DNA of 5,747 bases, taken from positions 1 to 5,747 of the forward strand of contig JAACZX010000167.1 of assembly GCA_009996555.1 (NCBI GenBank), read 5' to 3'. The DNA comes from Chitinophagaceae bacterium (GTDB lineage: Bacteria > Bacteroidota > Bacteroidia > Chitinophagales > Chitinophagaceae). The notes under the pieces are model-generated. The model saw nothing but the letters and a program-made list of their open reading frames with translations, was not told where the DNA came from and ran no database searches. The translations under genes were made by a program, and so were the position numbers. This document shows, piece after piece, positions 1 through 5,747 of this stretch; position 1 is the stretch's first letter; each line of letters opens with the position of its first letter.

Positions 1-57
1 AATCAGTAGGGGCGCTGTGATTTTAACAAATTCAATATTCGTTTTAGGTTCAGCCAT
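1..57 (-). CDS. 5' end of an unidentified gene downstream of mqnE (partial)
   Basis: On the minus strand an ATG at 57-55 opens a frame that stays open for all 19 codons to the window edge, reading MAEPKTNIEFVKITAPLLI. The start lies only 4 bases after the mqnE stop codon, the usual spacing of a co-transcribed gene, and it explains why the sequence does not turn into a spacer after mqnE. I do not recognise the product. The segment runs from a polar, charged start to a more hydrophobic stretch (ITAPLLI), which is too little to assign a domain or location. A menaquinone or flavin-related role would fit the position but nothing visible shows it. The alternative is that the short open frame is chance, because 19 codons is not statistically strong. 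Confidence 0.55.
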   Translation of the reverse strand, partial: MAEPKTNIEFVKITAPLLI

Positions 58-61
58 AAAA

Positions 62-1231
62 TCAATTACTCGAAAAACCTGATTCCTCAGCTGCAGTAAC
101 ATCACTGTAATCTTTTACCACGTTATACAACGTGTCACGTTCAACAGGTTTTCTGTTTACCTGTTTAATAAGCGCCACTAATTGCTCTGTGGTCATGGTA
201 GGTGTTTGCTCTTCGCTGCCTGCCATGCTGTAGATCTTTGTTGTATCATCAATGGTGCCGTCAATATCGTTTACACCAAAACTCAGGGTCATTTGCGCAT
301 TATGTCTTCCAAGCATTGGCCAATATGCTTTCAGGTGCGGAAAATTATCGAGGAACAAACGTGCAATGGCATACGTCTTCATATCTTCCACAACAGTGCT
401 TTCCGCAATATTGCTCATGTCGTTATCCTGGTTGCGGAACTTGAGCGGTATAAAAGTCTGGAAACCCTTCGTTTCATCCTGCAGGTTACGCAAGCGGTTC
501 ATGTGGTCAATACGGTGTTCGTATGTTTCAATATGTCCGTACAACATGGTGGCGTTACTGTGCAAGCCTAATTTGTGTGCAGTAGCATGGATGTTGAGCC
601 AGCCATCGCCATCTACTTTGTCAGCACATATCTGTTGCCTGATCTCCGGATGAAAAATTTCAGCACCACCGCCGGGTATGGAATCCAGCCCGTGACTGAT
701 GAGTATTTTTAATCCTTCTTCCACACTCACTTTTGCTTTGCGGAACATATAATCGTATTCAACAGCAGTAAATGCTTTGATGTGCAGATCAGGACGATGT
801 GTTTTGATTGCCTTCAACAGGTCAGCAAAGAACTGCAGATCCATTTTCGGGTGCACGCCACCTACAATATGCGCTTCTGTAACAGGCACACCGTCGTATT
901 TCTTTACCATGTGCAGCATCTGGTCAATGCTCAGTTCCCAGCCTTCATCACGCTTTGCATACAATTTGGAGTAGGAGCAGAAGTTGCAACTGAATACGCA
1001 AACATTGGTGGGCTCAATATGAAAATTGCGGTTAAAATATGTAGCATCACCATGCAAACGTTCACGTACAAAATTTGCCAAGGCGCCTAAAAAGGGGAGA
1101 CTTCCTTTTTCAAAAAGCAGCAGCCCATCTTCTTCTGTAATACGTTGGTTGTTGTATATCTTATCGGCTATCTGCGCAAGATCATTGTTGATTCTGTTGC
1201 CTTTCAATATTGCTTCAATTCCTGTTTGCAT
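62..1231 (-). CDS. mqnE: aminodeoxyfutalosine synthase (radical SAM, menaquinone biosynthesis)
   Basis: This 389-residue cytoplasmic enzyme is recognised as MqnE. It adds a SAM-derived adenosyl radical to 3-[(1-carboxyvinyl)oxy]benzoate to give 6-amino-6-deoxyfutalosine, an early step of the futalosine pathway to menaquinone. The radical SAM cluster motif CX3CX2C is seen at C78, C82 and C85 (CVFSCNFC), preceded by HIEPTN. HIVGGVHP (121-128) and GGGAEIF (187-193) are typical of the MqnE/MqnC/CofH group, and the latter together with the overall length favours MqnE over MqnC. An upstream in-frame ATG at 1297 would add 22 residues, but these are encoded across a GC-rich hairpin, so the start at 1231 (MQTGIEAIL) is preferred. 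No clear Shine-Dalgarno sequence precedes it. All catalytic cysteines are present and the frame is intact. The gene is probably transcribed with the unidentified gene that follows. Confidence 0.93.
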   Translation of the reverse strand: MQTGIEAILKGNRINNDLAQIADKIYNNQRITEEDGLLLFEKGSLPFLGALANFVRERLHGDATYFNRNFHIEPTNVCVFSCNFCSYSKLYAKRDEGWELSIDQMLHMVKKYDGVPVTEAHIVGGVHPKMDLQFFADLLKAIKTHRPDLHIKAFTAVEYDYMFRKAKVSVEEGLKILISHGLDSIPGGGAEIFHPEIRQQICADKVDGDGWLNIHATAHKLGLHSNATMLYGHIETYEHRIDHMNRLRNLQDETKGFQTFIPLKFRNQDNDMSNIAESTVVEDMKTYAIARLFLDNFPHLKAYWPMLGRHNAQMTLSFGVNDIDGTIDDTTKIYSMAGSEEQTPTMTTEQLVALIKQVNRKPVERDTLYNVVKDYSDVTAAEESGFSSN

Positions 1232-1257
1232 AATGTTCTTTTGTTTGGGTTGCCGTG

Positions 1258-1277
1258 CTTGCCGGTAGCCCGGCAAG
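1258..1277 (-). repeat. GC-rich hairpin in the mqnE leader
   Basis: A perfect inverted repeat of 8 bases (CTTGCCGG and CCGGCAAG) surrounds a 4-base loop. It ends 26 bases before the preferred mqnE start and would sit in the 5' leader of the message if the promoter at 1305-1312 is used. No T-run follows it in the direction of mqnE, so it is not a normal intrinsic terminator. It could affect message stability or translation, or be a small dispersed palindrome; the sequence does not decide. Confidence 0.6.
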
Positions 1278-1289
1278 GTATAAATATAA

Positions 1290-1317
1290 CAGCGCAACTT
1301 TTGGCAAAGTTACGCTG
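1290..1317. promoter_or_regulatory. dyad overlapping the candidate mqnE -7 element
   Basis: Arms of 12 bases (1290-1301 and 1306-1317) flank a 4-base centre, with one mismatch between 1295 and 1312 that becomes a G-U pair in RNA made from the minus strand. The right arm covers most of the candidate TAnnTTTG element. Two readings fit. It may be an operator where a dimeric regulator would block the mqnE promoter. Alternatively it is a terminator hairpin for the upstream protease, since in that transcript it is followed by a U/A-rich stretch (GUUAUAUUUAUA). Confidence 0.45.
1305..1312 (-). promoter_or_regulatory. mqnE: candidate Bacteroidota promoter (-7 element) for mqnE
   Basis: On the minus strand 1312-1305 reads TAACTTTG, an exact match to the TAnnTTTG -7 element of Bacteroidota housekeeping promoters. 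A TTTTTTG stretch lies 15 bases upstream, about where the TTG/TTTG -33 element belongs but closer than the usual spacing of roughly 17-23. Transcription would begin near 1297 and leave a leader of about 65 bases carrying the GC-rich hairpin. The motif match is observed; its activity is inference. Confidence 0.4.
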
Positions 1318-1360
1318 CGAACGGTTTCAAAAAAGAATGACTTCTCTGCTGTAAAACAGC

Positions 1361-3631
1361 TTAATTATTGACCTTGATCACCCTGAATGTGTCGGTTGAG
1401 CGTGAGCGGTAAACAATCTGTACGGTGTAAATACCACTGCTCATACCTGCAAGATTAATTTCCTGGTAACCTGGTGTGGGAACATCAACCGGCCGTCCCA
1501 ATGCAATTCGCTTTTGCCACACAAGCTGGCCAACTGCATTGTACACATTAATGTATTCAATGTTTGCAGGCGGATCGAAGTATTGCAACGAAAACTTATC
1601 TCTGAACGGATTGGGAGCAATCATAACACCTTTGGCAAGCAGGTTCGGGTTTACATCACGCACTTTTATATTGATATCATCAATGTAAATATTGTTTCCA
1701 TAGTTGGCTGTATTGCGGAAAACAACCTGAATGTACTGCTGTGTGGCACCGGAAAAATCACCTAGGAATACACTGTCTTTACGCCACTCACTTGCTGTTG
1801 GAACAAACGCATCTCCAACGGCAATATTACCTGTAGTAATTAAAGATCGTCCCCATTTTTTATAGACCGGCCGCATGGTTAGTCCGCAATCATCCGTTAC
1901 AAAAACTTCCAGTGTGTCGGTATCTGCACCAGTCTGAAAGGGATCCTTATACATCGCTGCTGCTATTTCAAATGTCAGGAATGCAGAGTCTTTTCCACGA
2001 ACTTCCAATAAGGGTGAATACATGAAATCATAAGTTGGAGTATTTGAATTGTCGTAATTGTTTATGAATATAGATGCAGCACCTGTTTTTGCAGCCGCAG
2101 TTGTGCGTTCCCAGGTTATATCATCGTCGGGATTTTGCCGCTGCCATAAAGAAGGAGGGAAGCTGGTTGATTCAAAGCCTTCTGTTAACGGAACAATGCC
2201 CACCGGCAGCACCACCGCATCAATACGTGTTGTATCGTTTGTTAAACGCTGATCAGTATTTCCATTTGGGTTTGATGTATAAATAATAAGATTGGCATTT
2301 GTACCCGGGCTAAGGTTCATCACATTCAATGTAACGTTGGTTGATGCCAATGATGCAAGGTTGCCTGTCCAGTTTGTAACAACGGGAGCGCCTGTTCCAA
2401 ATCTTGCTGAAATGGTAAGACTTGTAATGGCTGCAGAGCCTGCATTACGGATAGTTACCACAGGACGATAGGTATTGTTACAGGTGTAAACAAAGTTGTT
2501 GCCATTGTTACAGGGGCCAATGGCGGGATCGTTGATCTTTACCAGTTGTGCATCACGGGTAAGTGGTGTAACAGGTGTGCATCCGTCGGATGTGGAGAGA
2601 GCCTGCATCCAAACCACAGAAGCAAGCGTAGCTTCCATCCGTAAATGCTGTTGGGGTGTGTACATCACCATTGCTAAATCATCCACATAGTCCATATAAT
2701 TCATCCACATAACTCCCGGAGCATTGGGTGTACAAATATCTTTAATGATACTGTCAGCTGCAGGTGCACCCATCACGCATTCATATTGCGGAGGTGTATC
2801 AGCAACGCCATCATCATCACTGCAGCTTTGATTGCCATCACAATTATTAGGTCCCCAGATATGTTCAAGGTCGAAGTAATGCCCAATTTCATGAGTGGCA
2901 GTACGGCCACGATTAAAAGGAGCCTGCGCTGTTCCCATTGTTCCAAAGGCGGTATAATTGTTTACAAAGCCACGTTCATTTAATGGAACTGATGTAAGTG
3001 AAGCGTAATACGAATAACCTAAATAAAAACCGGGCATGGCACATACCCAAATGTTGAGGTATTTGGAAGGGTTCCAGGCGTTGCTGCCGCCGGAGCAGGT
3101 AAACTTAACTGGATCAGCATCGCCTGGTTCCGATATGGTGGATGATGCCACACGAACGATACCATTGGATGCTTCGCCTTGCGGATCTCTTTTGGCCAGG
3201 CAAAAACGGATATTGCCTTTGCCGAATCTTGCTTTAAAAGCGGCGGGAATGCGGGTTGAATCGGCATTCAGTCCGGCATAATCTGCATTCAGCACATCTA
3301 TCTGTGATTGTATCTGCGCATCTGTCACCAGTGATGGGTTAGGCAATATCACATGCACAACCACCGGTATAGTGATGACAGCGTTTGTGCCCAGCGTTTC
3401 CCTGAATTGTTTCAGCTGATTATAACGGGCTGTAACCGATTGGCGGTTGTTCAGCATTTGTTCTCTGATGCGGGGATCTTTTTTAACGGCTTCATCAAAG
3501 ACGATCTGTGAACCGCAACGCTTTGTATTGGTTATTCGCTGTTGAACCGTTGGTTTTTGCTTTTGGGCAAATGTATTCGTCCAAAAGCTGCAGGCCAGCA
3601 GAAAAAGAAGAACGGGGTAGATCAACTTCAT
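1361..3631 (-). CDS. secreted M43-family zinc metalloprotease with type IX sorting domain
   Basis: A 756-residue secreted peptidase resembling cytophagalysins/pappalysins (MEROPS M43). Residues 1-22 look like a signal peptide with likely cleavage after TNTFA; the LLAC at 11-14 resembles a lipobox but lies too early to be convincing. Residues 23 to about 85 look like a propeptide with an RCG motif (C39). The catalytic domain, about 85-350, has the zinc motif HEIGHYFDLEH (H247, E248, H251, H257) and a Met-turn-like MNYMDY (about 310-315). Residues about 359-473 look like an Ig/CARDB-type beta domain, and 481-657 a jelly-roll of the cleaved-adhesin or choice-of-anchor J kind. Residues about 671-756 match the type A sorting domain of type IX secretion (PNPF, NVYNAVGQLV, GIYTVQI, final VIKVNN). 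The ATG at 3631 is chosen because it places the signal peptide at the N-terminus; the frame stays open to 3769. All zinc ligands are intact. The natural substrate cannot be read from the sequence. Confidence 0.9.
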   Translation of the reverse strand: MKLIYPVLLFLLACSFWTNTFAQKQKPTVQQRITNTKRCGSQIVFDEAVKKDPRIREQMLNNRQSVTARYNQLKQFRETLGTNAVITIPVVVHVILPNPSLVTDAQIQSQIDVLNADYAGLNADSTRIPAAFKARFGKGNIRFCLAKRDPQGEASNGIVRVASSTISEPGDADPVKFTCSGGSNAWNPSKYLNIWVCAMPGFYLGYSYYASLTSVPLNERGFVNNYTAFGTMGTAQAPFNRGRTATHEIGHYFDLEHIWGPNNCDGNQSCSDDDGVADTPPQYECVMGAPAADSIIKDICTPNAPGVMWMNYMDYVDDLAMVMYTPQQHLRMEATLASVVWMQALSTSDGCTPVTPLTRDAQLVKINDPAIGPCNNGNNFVYTCNNTYRPVVTIRNAGSAAITSLTISARFGTGAPVVTNWTGNLASLASTNVTLNVMNLSPGTNANLIIYTSNPNGNTDQRLTNDTTRIDAVVLPVGIVPLTEGFESTSFPPSLWQRQNPDDDITWERTTAAAKTGAASIFINNYDNSNTPTYDFMYSPLLEVRGKDSAFLTFEIAAAMYKDPFQTGADTDTLEVFVTDDCGLTMRPVYKKWGRSLITTGNIAVGDAFVPTASEWRKDSVFLGDFSGATQQYIQVVFRNTANYGNNIYIDDINIKVRDVNPNLLAKGVMIAPNPFRDKFSLQYFDPPANIEYINVYNAVGQLVWQKRIALGRPVDVPTPGYQEINLAGMSSGIYTVQIVYRSRSTDTFRVIKVNN

Positions 3632-3769
3632 ACAGGATGTTATACTGTGAATGTACGAAGTCGTGCCCGAAATGGTTGCTTTTGTCAAACACAGATTTTC
3701 GCCGTTTGTGTAAACATTCAACGAAGAGAACAGGCAGGTGAACATTGTTATGGGTGTTATAAAAACCAT

Positions 3770-3777
3770 TATCTTTC
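3770..3777 (+). promoter_or_regulatory. nupG: possible -7 element for nupG
   Basis: TATCTTTC matches TAnnTTTG in all fixed positions but the last. A TTG at 3745-3747 lies 22 bases upstream, within the tolerated range for a -33 element. Transcription would start near 3784, giving a leader of about 30 bases. In AT-rich intergenic DNA such a partial match can easily arise by chance. Confidence 0.25.
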
Positions 3778-3803
3778 AAGCCAAATACAAATCCTTCAAT
3801 TAA

Positions 3804-3813
3804 AACAATTGTT
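3804..3813. repeat. short perfect palindrome immediately before nupG
   Basis: AACAATTGTT is a perfect 10-base palindrome ending one base before the nupG ATG. It occupies the position where a ribosome binding site would be, and no purine-rich Shine-Dalgarno sequence is seen there. It could be an operator half or simply AT-rich chance; only the palindrome itself is observed. Confidence 0.3.
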
Positions 3814-3814
3814 G

Positions 3815-5188
3815 ATGAATCTGAAACTTCGTCTTACAGTATTAAGTTTTCTGCAGTTTTTTGTTTGGGGAGCCTGGTTAATTACCATTGCTACTTATTT
3901 TTTTTCGAACAATATGGGAACGGGGAGTCAGTTTGGAGCAATCATGTCAACGCTTGCTTTAGGCTCTCTTGTAATGCCGGCTATTACGGGGATTATTGCA
4001 GATAAATGGGTGAACGCAGAACGGCTTTATGGGATTTTGCACATACTATACGGAGCTGTGTTGCTTTATGTGCCACAGGTGAAAGATGCGGATACCTTGT
4101 TTTATGTGATGCTGCTGGCGATGATTTTTTATATGCCAACCATTTCTTTATCAAACTCAATTGCCTATACAATTCTCAAGCGAAATAATTATGATGTTGT
4201 AAAAATATTTCCACCAATCAGGGTGTGGGGAACAATTGGATTTATTGTTGCCATGTGGATTACCAATCTTAGCGGAAGTAAAACAAATGCCAACCAGTTT
4301 TATATTGCTGCGGTAGTTGCTATCTTACTGGGTGTGTTTGCCTTTACGTTGCCGAAATGCCCGCCACAAAAAACAATTTCAAAAGACGCCTCTGTTTTTG
4401 AACAGCTTGGGTTAAATGCATTTAAGTTGTTTGGTAACTACAAGCTTGCTTTGTTTTTTATTTTCTCTTTGTTTTTGGGTGCAGCTTTGCAACTCACGAA
4501 TATGTATGGCGATACCTTTCTTGATGATTTCAAGAAGATACCAATGTACGGTCCGGAATCTTTTGTTGTAGAGTATTCTACAATCATCATGTCCATTTCG
4601 CAGATATCTGAAACCTTGTTTATCCTTGCCATCCCTTTCTTTTTAAAGCGATTTGGTATTAAAAAAGTAATGCTGTTTTCCATGATAGCATGGGTGCTTC
4701 GGTTTGGATTGTTTGCCTATGGTAACCCGGCAGATGGTTTATGGATGATCATTCTTTCCTGTATTGTTTATGGTATGGCATTCGACTTTTTTAATATTTC
4801 GGGATCGTTGTTTATTGAAACCACTACTGATTCAAAAATCAGATCGAGTGCACAGGGGTTGTTTATGATGATGACAAACGGCGTGGGTGCATATATTGGA
4901 GCGAAGATCAGCGGATTGGTGATTGATAAATATTTTACGCTGAAGTTCTCCGATATGAACAGTTTGTTGGCTTTTGTAAAAGCAGATGCAGACAATCCGG
5001 CTGTTAAAAAGATACTGGAATACAATGAGGTTTTAGCAGATGGAACATTTAAATCGGCAGTGTATATAAAAGAATGGCAACCCATTTGGCTGGCATTTTC
5101 AATATATGCGTTAGTAGTGGCTGTGTTGTTTGCAGTATTGTTCCGGCATAAACATGATCCGAAATCAATTACAAATATTGGACATTAA
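3815..5188 (+). CDS. nupG: NupG-type nucleoside:H+ symporter (MFS)
   Basis: A 457-residue inner-membrane transporter of the nucleoside:H+ symporter family (MFS, TC 2.A.1.10), expected to have 12 helices and import nucleosides with protons. It aligns nearly end to end with E. coli NupG as I remember it: MNLKL and SFLQF at the start, FPPIRVWGTIGFI (132-144), SISQISETLFILAIPFFL (260-277), YGMAFDFFNISGS (319-331). Counterparts of the uridine-contacting residues reported for E. coli NupG, recalled from memory, are all present: R136, T140, F143, Q226, N229, Q263, E266, Y319, F323. The frame is open upstream to 3542, but that part overlaps the protease gene and is not NupG-like, so the start at 3815 (MNLKLRL) is firm. 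The loop before the last helix (about 372-420) is much longer than in E. coli. A small membrane protein gene follows after 18 bases. XapB-like xanthosine permease is the main alternative label. Confidence 0.92.
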   Translation: MNLKLRLTVLSFLQFFVWGAWLITIATYFFSNNMGTGSQFGAIMSTLALGSLVMPAITGIIADKWVNAERLYGILHILYGAVLLYVPQVKDADTLFYVMLLAMIFYMPTISLSNSIAYTILKRNNYDVVKIFPPIRVWGTIGFIVAMWITNLSGSKTNANQFYIAAVVAILLGVFAFTLPKCPPQKTISKDASVFEQLGLNAFKLFGNYKLALFFIFSLFLGAALQLTNMYGDTFLDDFKKIPMYGPESFVVEYSTIIMSISQISETLFILAIPFFLKRFGIKKVMLFSMIAWVLRFGLFAYGNPADGLWMIILSCIVYGMAFDFFNISGSLFIETTTDSKIRSSAQGLFMMMTNGVGAYIGAKISGLVIDKYFTLKFSDMNSLLAFVKADADNPAVKKILEYNEVLADGTFKSAVYIKEWQPIWLAFSIYALVVAVLFAVLFRHKHDPKSITNIGH

Positions 5189-5206
5189 AAAAGATTTCAA
5201 ATAGCT

Positions 5207-5410
5207 ATGGAGTTAGCTGGTTTTATTCTTTTGTTTGTTGGTTTAGTTTATGCTGTAATGCCGGATTTAAATCTTCGTCTTTATCCTAAAGATAATCCAG
5301 TTGTGCACGGAAAAATTAAACGTGGGGAATACATAAAGACCATTCGGATAATTTCGGCAGTTGCAATTTTTATTGGAGGAGCTCTTTTGGTTGCGTCGTT
5401 TTTTATATGA
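5207..5410 (+). CDS. small two-helix membrane protein of unknown function
   Basis: A 67-residue protein that I cannot assign to a named family. Helix 1 is about residues 3-18 (LAGFILLFVGLVYAVM). Helix 2 is about 46-66 (IRIISAVAIFIGGALLVASF). Between them is a charged loop with YPKDNP and a basic run (KIKRGEYIK). By the positive-inside rule the basic loop is probably cytoplasmic, with both ends outside. The Gly-rich helices and the proline after helix 1 recall small two-helix domains of unknown function such as DUF6199, but this is only resemblance. It starts 18 bases after the nupG stop and is followed by a strong terminator, so it is almost certainly the last gene of that transcript. A role as transporter partner is possible but not shown. 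The ATG at 5207 is the natural start; no obvious Shine-Dalgarno sequence is present. Confidence 0.72.
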   Translation: MELAGFILLFVGLVYAVMPDLNLRLYPKDNPVVHGKIKRGEYIKTIRIISAVAIFIGGALLVASFFI

Positions 5411-5460
5411 GTACTTCTACAAAAAACTAAGTTCTTCATTTTTCAGAAATGTATCGCATT

Positions 5461-5498
5461 AAAAAAGAAACCCCGCCAACGGCGGGGTTTCTTTTTTT
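5461..5498. terminator. strong bidirectional intrinsic terminator
   Basis: A perfect 17-base inverted repeat (5461-5477 and 5481-5497) encloses the loop AAC. The core is GAAACCCCGCC/GGCGGGGTTTC, flanked by an A-run on the left and a T-run on the right (5492-5498), so each strand yields a GC-rich hairpin followed by U residues. It sits 50 bases after the small membrane protein gene and beyond the 3' end of the convergent glnS, so it can end both transcripts. Confidence 0.93.
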
Positions 5499-5500
5499 GA

Positions 5501-5529
5501 TGACTGCTCACCCGAAGGGTGACTGCTCA
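5501..5529. repeat. direct repeat of TGACTGCTCA around a small hairpin
   Basis: TGACTGCTCA occurs at 5501-5510 and again at 5520-5529. The 9 bases between complete an inverted repeat, TCACCC-GAA-GGGTGA (5508-5522). The unit starts just after the terminator T-run. It may be residue of a small duplication or a dispersed intergenic element; no coding frame explains it. Confidence 0.6.
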
Positions 5530-5550
5530 TCGTATTATTATTTGCTGAGA

Positions 5551-5598
5551 TTAACTCTGGGTTTAACTCTTTATCTCCTGTTCTCTGCGGTGAAGAAA
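5551..5598. repeat. degenerate tract resembling dispersed CTCTGCGGTGAA-type intergenic repeats
   Basis: The tract holds several related units at roughly 10-base spacing (TTAACTCTGGG, TTTAACTCT, TTATCTCCTG, TTCTCTGCGG) and ends in CTCTGCGGTGAAGAAA. Phrases of this kind recur between genes in many Bacteroidota genomes, as far as I recall. A second familiar-looking motif, CTTCGACTTCGCTCAAGG, follows at 5617-5634. Only one copy of the whole tract is present here, so dispersal cannot be shown from this window. Confidence 0.4.
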
Positions 5599-5638
5599 TA
5601 GTTCAACATGTTCATTCTTCGACTTCGCTCAAGGTTGG

Positions 5639-5747
5639 TTATCCCTTCTTCACTTCTTTCGCCCATGCATCTTTCAATGTAACGGTGCGGTTGAAAATGA
5701 GTTTATCGTTAGATGAATCTTTATCTAAACAATAATACCCTTTCCGC
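5639..5747 (-). CDS. glnS: glutaminyl-tRNA synthetase, C-terminal end (partial)
   Basis: The minus strand from the right edge encodes 35 complete codons followed by TAA at 5641-5639. The peptide includes [20 protein letters not shown] and then [13 protein letters not shown], which closely follows the end of class I glutaminyl-tRNA synthetases (E. coli form GYFCLD...PVFNRTVGLRDTWAK, from memory). This is the tail of the anticodon-binding beta-barrel of the cytoplasmic enzyme that charges tRNA-Gln. The rest of the gene lies beyond the window. It converges on the nupG transcript and can share the bidirectional terminator, though 140 bases of repeat-bearing spacer lie between. GluRS of the GlnRS-like kind is the only realistic alternative; the NRTV and DxWAK ending favours GlnRS. 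Confidence 0.88.
   Translation of the reverse strand, partial: RKGYYCLDKDSSNDKLIFNRTVTLKDAWAKEVKKG

Noticed and set aside
1232..1297. Longer mqnE form starting at 1297
   Set aside because: The 22 extra residues are encoded across the GC-rich hairpin and just after the candidate promoter, and do not resemble MqnE N-termini as I know them.
182..1354. Several open frames of 65-133 codons on the plus strand opposite mqnE
   Set aside because: They are antisense to a well-recognised conserved gene, overlap each other in different frames, and show no recognisable domains.
1348..1360. GCTG-N5-CAGC hairpin directly after the protease stop as a terminator
   Set aside because: The stem is only 4 bases and no U-run follows at once; the dyad at 1290-1317 is a better candidate if termination occurs here.
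1476..3281. Open frames of 64-83 codons on either strand inside the protease gene
   Set aside because: They are alternative frames of an intact multi-domain protein, with no domain signature of their own.
3686..3693. Minus-strand TGTGTTTG as a promoter element for the protease
   Set aside because: It departs from TAnnTTTG in the TA pair, and the nearest upstream TTG is 25 bases away, outside the usual spacing.
3632..3769. Upstream extension of the protease reading frame by 46 codons
   Set aside because: It would bury the signal peptide inside the protein and fill the divergent intergenic region. The start at 3631 gives a normal secretion signal.
3542..3814. Upstream extension of the nupG reading frame by 91 codons
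   Set aside because: The added part overlaps the start of the protease gene on the other strand, has no membrane or NupG-like character, and homology begins exactly at MNLKLRL (3815).
4438..5085. Minus-strand open frames of 81 and 105 codons opposite nupG
   Set aside because: They are mirror frames of membrane-protein codons in a strongly conserved transporter and lack independent support.

Overview
The window looks like ordinary chromosome from a Bacteroidota bacterium, most likely of the Chitinophagaceae type. The grounds are a secreted protease carrying a C-terminal type IX secretion sorting domain, an aminodeoxyfutalosine synthase (futalosine route to menaquinone), a TAnnTTTG-type promoter element, gene starts without clear Shine-Dalgarno sequences, and moderate GC content. 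The family assignment is inference; the phylum is well supported.

Layout from left to right. Positions 1-57 (minus) hold the first 19 codons of an unidentified gene that leaves the window and starts 4 bases after mqnE ends. Positions 62-1231 (minus) are mqnE. Positions 1232-1360 are a gap with a candidate mqnE promoter, a dyad overlapping its -7 element and a GC-rich leader hairpin. Positions 1361-3631 (minus) encode a large secreted M43-family (cytophagalysin-like) metalloprotease. Positions 3632-3814 are a divergent intergenic region. Positions 3815-5188 (plus) encode a NupG-type nucleoside:H+ symporter, followed 18 bases later by a 67-residue two-helix membrane protein (5207-5410). A strong symmetrical terminator (5461-5498) separates this pair from the convergent 3' end of glnS (5639-5747, minus). 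The stretch 5499-5638 carries small repeats and no gene.

The genes do not form one obvious pathway. mqnE and the gene after it are probably one transcript. nupG and the small membrane protein are probably another. The protease appears to be a stand-alone secreted enzyme. I found no mobile element, CRISPR array, toxin or defence system, RNA gene or broken gene, and nothing amounting to a clearly new biological system. The points most worth a second look are the dyad over the mqnE promoter, the possible cysteine switch in the protease, the unidentified small membrane protein tied to nupG, the expanded external loop of NupG, and the degenerate repeat tract before glnS.
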